Positions 23,201 to 31,150 of a stretch of DNA of 64,000 bases are shown one piece after another. A program made the position numbers and the translations under genes. This DNA is from Cyclaneusma minus (taxonomy: Eukaryota > Ascomycota > Leotiomycetes > Marthamycetales > Marthamycetaceae). Each line of letters begins with the position of its first letter. Within the stretch, counting starts at the first letter, position 1. Below the pieces are notes generated by a model that saw only the letters and a program-made list of their open reading frames with translations, had not been told where the DNA came from and made no database searches. The stretch spans positions 338,663 through 402,662 of the forward strand of contig JAKZHN010000032.1 in NCBI GenBank assembly GCA_037179335.1, read 5' to 3'.

Positions 23201-23722
23201 GCTGGCACTGGGGGTACGACAAAGTACATCGTGCGACACTTGCAGAACCTCGGTATTTCTTTCGAGTATGTCTTCACAGACCTGTCTTCATCACTCGTCG
23301 CAGCCGCGAAACGCACCTTCAAAGACTTCCCCTCGATGTCATTTTCAGTCCTGGATATCGAGAAAGAGCCCCGAGCCGACTGGCTGAACTCGTTCCACGT
23401 GATCATTTCTACCAACTGCATCCACGCGACTAGGGACTTGACAGTTTCGCTTACATCGCTAAGAAAGTTGCTGCGCGATGACGGCGTGCTGACGCTGGTG
23501 GAGATTACGAGGAATATGTTTTGGTTGGATATTGCGGTGGGTTTGTTTGAGGGCTGGTGGCTGTTTGAGGATGGGAGGGAGCATGCGGTGGCGGATGAGA
23601 GGCGGTGGGAAGGGCATATGCTGGAGGCTGGGTTTGAGACCGTGGATTGGACGGATGGGGAGAGTGAGGAGGCGAAGACTATCAGGGTGATTGCGGGGTT
23701 TCCTACCGGGGCGAGTGCTTGA
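17214..23722 (+). CDS. Non-reducing polyketide synthase, SAT-KS-MAT-PT-ACP-CMeT
   Basis: Three exons (17214-17876, 17930-19328, 19389-23722; introns 53 and 60 nt) give 2131 aa. SAT: LFLCGPQARLPSS, catalytic Cys146 in GFCIG and His266. KS: GMACRFPGAADVNAFWDLLE, DTACSSSL with Cys550, EAHGTGTQVGDP and KGNIGHTEAS. MAT: GHSFG with Ser999 and HAFHSS. PT: His1322 (LNGHIASNQALAPASLYVEL) and Asp1509 (PTIDGMMQF). One ACP: IGIDSLL, Ser1679. C-methyltransferase: ILEVGAGTGGTTKY near 1956. The protein stops about 100 residues after the CMeT with no TE, reductase or Claisen cyclase. All active-site residues are intact. A C-methylated aromatic product is expected; starter and chain length cannot be read. An alternative ATG at 17229 is equally good. 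Confidence 0.95.
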
Positions 23723-23973
23723 GAGAGACGGTGTGTACTAGGTAGTTCAGAATTTCCTAAACTCTCCGGAAACGTCCAGATAACTCGGAGAAATGCCAAT
23801 TACTGAGAGCGTCCAAGTTACTTGGAGAGAGCTGAGTGATTTGGAAACATCCAAGTTGCACGGAGAGAGGTCAATCAATCCAAGTCAGTCCTAATGCTTC
23901 ATCTTTGCTATTTGCGTAACATTCCATTATGCAGAAGAGAAATATAGAGATTCGTACCCAGTTCAACTCCACC

Positions 23974-25399
23974 TCAAAACTCCCTACTCTCCCCAATATC
24001 ACAGATCCCAAATATCCCCTCTTCAATCCCGCTCCTCTCCAAAGCCTCGCGCAACAATTCCGGTGGCTCCAACACATTCTCCTCCGCAACCGCCCACGTC
24101 CCCCAATGCACAGCCAGTGCCTTTTTACACCTCGTGTCCTTGAAAATCTCCACCGCATCAAACGGATTCGCATGCACCGGACTAAGCACATGTCTCGGTC
24201 TATATGCACCTATAGGAAGCAAACCCAAATCAAATGGACCTCTCAGTTCGCCGATTTGTGCAAAGGCGGGGCAACGAGGAAGATAAGAGAGAGAGGAGTC
24301 GTAATCGTCTGTACCAAGGGGTAAGAGGGGGACGGAGCGGTAGCCGGTATCGCCGGCGAAGAAAACGGATTTGCCACCCGAGGAAACGGAGAATGACGCC
24401 CAAAGGGTAGCGGATTTGTTGAAAGGGGTACGGGCGGAGGTGTGTTGGCAAGGGAGGCAGGAGATGCGTGCTTTGATCTCAGAGGTGCTGGGCGAGAGGT
24501 CTGATGTTGCAGAGCTGGGAGTGGGAGAGAGGCTTTCTTTGCGGGCGCTAGTGTCTGAGAGGGTGAGATCGATGTCTTCCCACCAGTCGAGTTCGACGAC
24601 GTTGGTGATGCCGCAGTCGAAGAACCACTTTTGGAGGCCTTTGGGTACGACGAAGAGGACGGTGGGGTGGAGTTTGTGGATTTCGAGGACGGATGGATAA
24701 GAAAGATGGTCATAATGGCTGTGACTTAGGATAACCTGCTCGAATTAGCTATTGGTTTCGAGACGACTCATACATGAGAACTTACACAGTCGATGATTGG
24801 AATATCAGAGATCTGGCAAGGGGCAGGGGTAAATCTTTTATGTCCTAGCCAGGAGACTGGGGAACATCGTTCTTCGAAGACGGGGTCGAAAAGGACTCGT
24901 AGGCCGCTAGGCAATTCAACACAATGACATGCGTGCCCTAGCCATGTTGTACGCAGAGCAACCGAGCCTGTTCTGGACGAAAGGAAAGTAGGCTTGACGA
25001 CAGGAACAGTTGGCCCTGTCGTATCTGGTCTATTTCTATTCCCAGAGAAGAACTTGTGACTACAACATTCATGTCAGCAATGGACATTCAATTTCCACGA
25101 ACGGTTTCGGACACTCACTGCACCATGGCCTTGAATATTTCGGGAAAGGAGAAATCATGGGCACTATCCCAAGGGTTTCTAAAGCCCTTCAATTCCCCTT
25201 TGCCGTCCTTGTCCCGTAGCCAGTGGCTCTTTTCGCTCGCTGTGTCTGGCACTGCACCCAAGGCAGCGGGCGCACTCACTGTCGCATGCATGGCTCCAAC
25301 GCTCATGCTTCTGGAGCTTGGGAAGTTGTCCTTGACAAGCCCTTGAAGAGGTCGACGCAGACACTGGCGTGAGGAGAATCGCGAAAGGGTGTTCCGCAT
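23974..25399 (-). CDS. NAPE-PLD-like metallo-beta-lactamase-fold hydrolase
   Basis: Three exons, 25399-25119, 25059-24786 and 24735-23974 (introns 59 and 50 nt), join in phase to 438 aa. Exon 1 ends ELKGFRNPWDSAHDFSF. Exon 2 contains TTWLGHACHCVELPSGLRVL and FDPVFEERCSPVSWLGHKRF, and exon 3 opens VILSHSHYDHLSY, the HxHxDH zinc-binding motif. Later come FFAGDTGYRS (metal-binding Asp) and ALAVHWGTWAV (final His). This is the pattern of N-acyl-phosphatidylethanolamine-hydrolysing phospholipase D relatives. The first ATG of exon 1 is followed by RNTLSRFSSRQCLRRP, which looks like a mitochondrial presequence. It converges on the PKS with 251 bp between stops. It does not look like the beta-lactamase thioesterases of anthraquinone clusters, so a role with the PKS is not supported. 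Confidence 0.85.
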
Positions 25400-26461
25400 G
25401 AGATGAAGTGAGCATCTGTTGCTCGTGGATAAGAAGACGAAGTCGGGATTGGAGATGGGAGCTGCTGTCAGTGCAGGCGGCCCCAGCGCCGGATTCCGAC
25501 AAGTTATTTCCTGAAACAGGCAATTTACTTCCGATTTGGGAGTGAATGATCGTCGGAGGGGTGGATACATGTTCAGGGGTCCATCTCTTGGCAAGTGGAG
25601 TCCCTACGGCGATCTGCAGCAGCACCGAAAATCGGAAAAACCCTCCACACTTTCAAGACTTCACCGTATCGAAATAGAGACGTCAGTCCATCACATCATT
25701 TGTATTTACCTTCGCTCTATCGGCTCAGATATGCTCTACCCAGCTCTTCGCAGATCGTGAGGATTACCGTATCTTTCGATTGTCGATTCTGGCCTCTTCT
25801 TTGTTCTCAAGTCGCCTTCTCAACCTACTTTCCGTTCCGCGACGCTTGTTCGCTGCTTTGTACTTTGGATGATGCCGTCGAAACTTGTTTGAGGAGCCTG
25901 CGCAATCTCTTATCCGCAGTCCTACCTAGCATTTGGCCCCTTATTTTCATCTTATACGGAATCTCTGACCTTAGTAGTCCCTGCCAAAGACCCGTAAGGA
26001 ATTTACTGCCGTTGGCGTTGGGAGAGTTCGCTTCAGTTGGACAAGGCAACTACCGTTATCTGAAGTCAGGTTTTCGAATTTTAGCCATTTTTTCCCCCTC
26101 TGCTCTTAGGGTCGGGCACGAATGGCCCGAAGTTATAGCTAGAACTGGAAGACACCAGGCCGGCTTGGCCACTTGGAGCAATGAGAATCTGGGAAGTTAG
26201 TACCGTGCTTCAAGCTCCGCCATGATTTTAGAATGCTGTTGAAGGGCTTCTGTTGTGCGGCTGTCGTTGTGCTGAGATGATTGTGCTTTGCCCCCTTTCG
26301 TCCAAAATTGAGGGGTATATGTTGTAGCGCAAGCAGCCTATTCTAGGAATCATGGCTATGCCAAAGAAGTCAGCCTCTTGAAAGCTCATTCTGTGCGGCA
26401 GCAGAGGGGGAGCTGCGAGCATCTCTTTACATTGTTTTTGTTCTGTTGCTGTTTTCATTTG
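25400..26461. other. Intergenic, no supported gene
   Basis: The upstream region of the NAPE-PLD-like gene. A plus-strand frame open over 25595-26200 begins at a GTG, has Cys/Ser/Leu-rich composition and no motif, so it is not called. Nothing else is seen. Confidence 0.4.
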
Positions 26462-26536
26462 TTGAAGAGGGGACATTTGGGGTTTATGATACTGGGGAGA
26501 GTAGGGAGTTTTGAGGTGGAGTTGAACTGGGTACGA
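26462..26536 (+). pseudogene. Inverted fragment copy of the NAPE-PLD-like gene 3' end
   Basis: About 75 bp match the minus strand of 23952-24026, i.e. the last codons, stop and first UTR bases of the NAPE-PLD-like gene. Both contain GGGGAGAGTAGGGAGTTTTG and GGTGGAGTTGAACTGGGTACG. Only about five differences are visible, mostly C/T or G/A. The copy is inverted and 2.4 kb away, and ends exactly where a T run begins. It has no coding capacity of its own. Confidence 0.75.
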
Positions 26537-26695
26537 TTTTTTTTTTTTTTAAAGAAAAGGCCAGACAAATGCATGGGACAGCACCAGGAATTGAACTCAA
26601 GACTTACGCGGTTTGCCTGAGGGTCCTCCGCAATGGACCTAACAACAGGGACGTTGTAAACCGGGGTCGGGACAGCAGAGCGTGTCATGCCGCCT
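26537..26695 (-). mobile_element. SINE-like element: tRNA-like head, body and A tail
   Basis: On the minus strand a B-box-like GAGTTCAATTCC sits in a tRNA-like 3' half (CAAACCGCGTAAGTCTTGAGT). A body of about 40 bases and then a 14-base A run follow (T run on the plus strand at 26537-26550). The A run abuts the NAPE-PLD fragment copy. A tRNA head plus body plus A tail is the structure of a SINE. The A box is not clear and no target-site duplication was found. Confidence 0.4.
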
Positions 26696-26986
26696 AAACC
26701 ACAGCTCCTTGAATTCTCCTTAGTCTGGAGGTCGATGCAGATTCGTCAACCATTTAGGTATATCAACCACCGATATTCCCCATCATCGAACACTGCTCTA
26801 CCACTGCGCCCTCAACCCCGCACTCTCTGCTTCACATACGGTCTCCTCGCTTACTACATTAAGCGCGTTCCAGTTCCTTTTCCCATCGGCTACAAATACC
26901 TACCTCCTCCTTCTTCCTCTTCTCCTTTCCTTCTTCTTTCTTCCTCGCCCCCCCTCCAACCTCACCCTCCCTCGCCCCGCGCAACC

Positions 26987-27940
26987 ATGTCTTTCTTTTT
27001 CGACCCTGAGCCAGGTCGGCCACCACATCCTCGACCCGTCGCCGCCGACTTCCTCAATATCAAACAAGAGCCGCAGTCGAGATCCCCGTCGCGTGACCCT
27101 CCCATGCCCGCCATGGCAGGAAGTGGTGAAGATGTCCGCCCGGCCTGGGTCCCTGACCGCCAAGACGACCTGGCAGCTTCAGCTTCGGTGGTAAAGACCT
27201 CCACCGTATTGAGCACCAGATCCAGAAGCATTCTAACTAATATGAACCAGAATACCTTGGTGAAGACGCGCGCAGGGGTCTTCAGCGGAGAATGCCAGAG
27301 GCGCTTTCACTGCAACCCATCTTTCGAGTTCGCCACCGTCATTGCTGGTTTGAGTTTCCGCGCCCGTATCCGAATCGCCCAAACCACCACAATAACTGCC
27401 GCTACGACTTTCAGCAGCCAGGAAGAAGCCCGTCAAGAGGTCTCTGCTCTGGCTATGGAGTGGGTTGACAAGAACAATGTGAACACGCTGCAGGAGCTTC
27501 AAGCCTATGAGTTCCGAAGCCCTAGGCTCGAAATCGTCACAAAACCCGAGCACGCATCATCTGTTGCATCTGAAGCTGCCTCGGATGCTGGCGCGCTCGT
27601 GTGGTACGTTCCCAGACACAAGCAGCCTGCTCCTCAGAAGTCATCCGGCACTGAGAAATCCAGCATCATTAACAACCACATCCAGACGCAAATCCAACAC
27701 CAGACGGTTCACCAATACATGGGCGATCTTCACACCGAGAACCCTGCGGTCGCGGAAGCATATGGTCGACACGCAGCAAACATCCAGGGCTTGCTCAGAC
27801 GAAGCGAATCAAGGAACCGCAGCGTTTCCCCTCGCAGCCGTGACGAATACTGTCCTGACTACCGCGAACGCTATGATGATCGCCAGCGCGAGCCCGAGCC
27901 AGCCAACCGCCACAATCCACGCAAGGGCCGTCAGTACTAG
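26987..27940 (+). CDS. Orphan protein: dsRBD-like segment plus RS tail
   Basis: The ATG at 26987 follows a long pyrimidine-rich leader. 317 aa if unspliced. A GTAAAG...CTAACTAA...CCAG stretch at 27191-27250 (60 nt) has all intron signals and a length divisible by three, so it may be spliced out to give 297 aa. The segment KTRAGVFSGECQRRFHCNPS, then SFRARIRI and ARQEVSALAMEWVDK, follows the alpha-beta-beta-beta-alpha plan of a double-stranded-RNA-binding domain. It is clearly paralogous to the gene at 52769-53516. The C-terminus has AVAEAYGRHAANIQGLLRR followed by RSVSPRSRDE, the tail module shared with the genes at 993 and 3872. It thus looks like a fusion of two local families. Binding of RNA is a hypothesis. 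Confidence 0.7.
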   Translation: MSFFFDPEPGRPPHPRPVAADFLNIKQEPQSRSPSRDPPMPAMAGSGEDVRPAWVPDRQDDLAASASVVKTSTVLSTRSRSILTNMNQNTLVKTRAGVFSGECQRRFHCNPSFEFATVIAGLSFRARIRIAQTTTITAATTFSSQEEARQEVSALAMEWVDKNNVNTLQELQAYEFRSPRLEIVTKPEHASSVASEAASDAGALVWYVPRHKQPAPQKSSGTEKSSIINNHIQTQIQHQTVHQYMGDLHTENPAVAEAYGRHAANIQGLLRRSESRNRSVSPRSRDEYCPDYRERYDDRQREPEPANRHNPRKGRQY

Positions 27941-28276
27941 TAGTGCTTAGGATGCCTGAAAATGATCCTCGCTTCTCCTTCGCGCAGTCTCTGGGATGCA
28001 TTGGTGGTGATCGTTGGTATCACAGCATGGTATTTTTTGCGATGAGATTATTACACGAGCTCTTACTCCTCAGATGCTCGTATAGGAAATGACAGACTCG
28101 CTTCTCAGAGCTTTGATTTTCTTCTTACTTGTGCTTGTGAACTGTAAATAAAGCTGCTCTCAATCCCCCCGGGCACCCAGAAAGCCCTAAGTCGATATGC
28201 TCCCAAATGCACAACTTAAGCACCAACTCCAGCCGCAATGCATTGGATCATGGTATCTCTTTCCCGTACACGCTCA
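27941..28276. other. Convergent intergenic, no gene seen
   Basis: 3' regions of the dsRBD-like/RS gene and the PTEN-type gene. AT-rich phrases such as CTGTAAATAAAGCTG near 28140 could serve as a polyadenylation signal for the upstream gene. Confidence 0.4.
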
Positions 28277-30206
28277 CTATGAAAACAGAGTCTTCTTGAG
28301 CGACTTCAAGTGCCCTAATTTGTGTTCTTTTGCGGTCTTCATCTGCTCCTCTGGAACGCCACCAGGCAGGTCTGATGTCGAAATGTGCTTGACGCCGTCT
28401 ATGCGGCCGTCTTGCGTCTCTTCTGCCTTCTTCCCCTGTTCGGTGCTTTGCGAATATCAGCAACCGTCGCCAGAAGGCCACCGTAAAGAAAACCACTAGG
28501 AAAAACATAATCGATGTAGTTGGGATGATTAGTCTAAGGGAAAAGCCGCGCCCGACCACTTGCTCTTACTTCTTTGCTGGGGCTTGTGCCGGTGTCGTAG
28601 AGGAAGCGGTGTCCAGTCCGGCATTGACGGCTGCCAGGTCAGGCTCGGGAGCTGAGGCCGTAGGTTGTGGTAGGTCTTTGACATCCATATCGTCCGCATC
28701 AAATTCAGCTTCTCCTTCCGGACCGCTCGACTTGACACCCTTCAGCGACTCACCGTCACTCTCTCCATTGGTGTCTTCTCCGGTTGTATCCTTGACACTG
28801 CTAGCAGCGCTGACACTAGCACTCGACGGGCTCTGAACGCGCAATCCCAAGTCCTTCCCCTTACCAGGAGCTTCCTTGTTGTCTCCCTTCCAGTCGGCCG
28901 GTGCCATCTGGGGCACTTCTTCGCCAGTGCTAGGCTCACGGACTACATCTTCTGTTGACTTGCGACCGGGCTCGGGCTCATAGACTCGCCAGACGACAGC
29001 GAGTTTGTCCAGGGCTCGAATACCTTTGCGGCTGGATCCTTTGATGCCGTCCATTTTCTCCCATTCAATCTCGAAAACACCACTATCGTCGGCCTTGCCG
29101 GCTTGCTCGGGGCCGTTGCCCTCAAAGTAAGCATTCCACCAAACGTGGGCAATTGATGTTACCATGGTCCAGCCGTAAGTCGCTCGATTGCGGCGCTCAA
29201 GGTCAATGTTGACATCGCTGGTGGGCAGAATGACACGGTCCTTCGGCTTGAAGATGACGGCTTGCCCGCCTGCCTCTGTACCAGTCTCGTCCGGAGCATG
29301 GGGTTCTGCCTTTGGGTCTGCGTTCGAGGAGCCGATAGCCTGAGCAGGGGTTGTCTGCGCACGCTTCTGATCTTTCGATTTCCGGTCCTGCGGGCCATCC
29401 AGAATCGCCGCATCGCTTCCTGCATGAGCCCTCGCGGCCGTCGACTCAGCTTTCGGACCCGGTGCTTTCCCGTCCATCACAGTCCTTTCTTTCTTCGAAA
29501 ATGTATGAAACACCTTGATAGTCTTCCCCTCGTCCACAAACCCCTCGACCGCAACCTTCACACCCTCTCTTAATCCCCAAACGTGAACCTCCATGATCTC
29601 AATCTGCCTCTCCACATACACCTTTCCCTTCCTCGCCCAACGCTCCACATATCCGATCCATCTCAACTGACTTGGTATGCTCACACCCTGTCCAAATCCA
29701 GGCCTCATTCGCCTCTCCGTAAAGCGGGCCAACGCCTCGGCCGGATCCCAGCCACACTCCGCAATCAAATAACTGCAAGCCATAGTGCCACTCCGACCCT
29801 TCCCAGCCTTACAATGCACCACTACCACCCTCCCCTTCCCCTCATTTCCATTCTCCTCCTTTCCCTCCGTCAACCAATTCCGCATACTGCCCATAATCAT
29901 AGGCACCAGGCGAAAAGGAGGCGGATGATGATCGGGCCACGGATAGTGGCAGACCCGTCCGTAGACTTCCTCGTCCGGATAGCCGGTGCCTTCGGCACGG
30001 AACTCCCAAATGGTCCAGGCATCTTTGTGCTTGTAGTCGAGGAACTTGACCAGTTGGTCGAGGGGATTGCGCCATGCGCGGGAGGGACCTGAGGATGAAG
30101 GGCCGGAGGTGGCGATGATGAAGGGCGTTACGTAGCAGAGATCGAGGCCGGCTTCGGGGTGTCGACTTCGCGGACCGGCGACAATTTGGCGCAGGAGGGA
30201 GGCCAT
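28277..30206 (-). CDS. PTEN/TEP1-type dual-specificity phosphatase
   Basis: The start MASLLRQIVAGPRSRHPEAG at 30206 was preferred to an upstream alternative start because PTEN proteins begin in this way. The WPD loop is HYPWPDHHPPP. The signature HCKAGKGRSG gives Cys132 and Arg138, including the two Lys of PI(3,4,5)P3-selective enzymes. A C2-like region follows to about residue 450, with KVYVERQIEIMEVHVWG and a C-terminal disordered acidic tail. Exon 1 (30206-28570) ends in a GTAAGA donor whose bases form the apparent TAA stop at 28566. Joining to 28445-28277 across a 124-nt intron is in phase and adds a coding-like end (EEQMKTAKEHKLGHLKSLKK), 601 aa in total. Unspliced, the protein would be 546 aa. 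The family dephosphorylates PtdIns(3,4,5)P3 at membranes. Confidence 0.85.
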
Positions 30207-31150
30207 GGTTCTAGGGAGAGAGAGTGGGTTGGAGGATGGCGTCCGGGGCTGTGAGACGGGGAGAAGGGGGTTTGATGCGAATGGAAGATCTGTAAGTGAG
30301 TCTTGTTCATTCAAGCATTCGGCCAGCAGTTGTGAAGTATGTTGGTATGTTTTCGAAGGGACATCTACGTCATTTCCTGATCCTTGCTTTCGGGAGTGAC
30401 GATGGCGGCCCGCCTGTGGTGGGGCTGTGGTTTTCGGGGCACAGGGTCCGTGCACTCTGAAGATCGTCGTTTCTTGTTTTCACAACTCGCTTTATATGTC
30501 AATATATCACAGCCCCCTTTTTACCCCTTTTTACCCCTCTTTACATTCCAAGCTCGGTGCAAGACTCCAGCCATGCTGAATACTCACACTTCAAGCTCAG
30601 GGACATTGGAGAAGTCTCTTTTGCTTTTGTGTAACGTGCATTGCTTGTCCCTCACTTAAACCTCGACCTGTTCCCTCTGACTTGTAAGTTGGAAGTATCA
30701 TTCATCATCTTCAACGAGCTTCTTGCCTACATGTATACTTGACCTGCTCTACAAACCTGGGGCTGGCTGCATCAGGACAAAGTTCACCACTGCGAGAGAG
30801 GTTTGTCTTCAAGACAAACCACCTTCTGAAAGATGGATAAAGCCCCTGATCACCTATTGTGCCCGTGGTGTTCTTGTGTCGTGCTGGCCAAGATCATCGT
30901 TTCTAGGGAGACTCCGGAGACAACCTGCTGAGAGGTCCGGTTTGTTATGCCTGGTTCTTCCAGCATACGTCGTTGACGCTGCGGGCGGGACCAAGGCAAG
31001 CACGATAAACAACAAGGCCGTCGTTGCACTGCCGACTCTCTCTCTCCCACCTCCACCATTCTTTACAACTGGTTGGGCGCCAGCAACCAGTCTGTTGGAC
31101 CGCGTCAAATCATCTTCATCAATCCCACATTCTCTTCCATTCTCATCGCC
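30207..31150. promoter_or_regulatory. Divergent region between PTEN-type and HAD-type genes
   Basis: 944 bp between divergent ATGs. A pyrimidine-rich leader (CTCTCTCTCCCACCTCCACC near 31040) precedes the HAD-type ATG. T/C-rich TTTTTACCCC repeats lie near 30510-30540. A 150-codon plus ORF at 30723-31175 is judged to be leader sequence. Confidence 0.4.

Noticed and set aside
23974..25399. Idea that the metallo-beta-lactamase-fold gene is the PKS off-loading thioesterase
   Set aside because: HSHYDH context and surrounding motifs match NAPE-PLD relatives, not the beta-lactamase thioesterases of anthraquinone clusters; it is also convergent rather than co-directional.
25595..26200. Open plus frame of 201 codons
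   Set aside because: Starts at GTG, no motif, and overlaps the promoter of the NAPE-PLD-like gene; not enough support for a gene.
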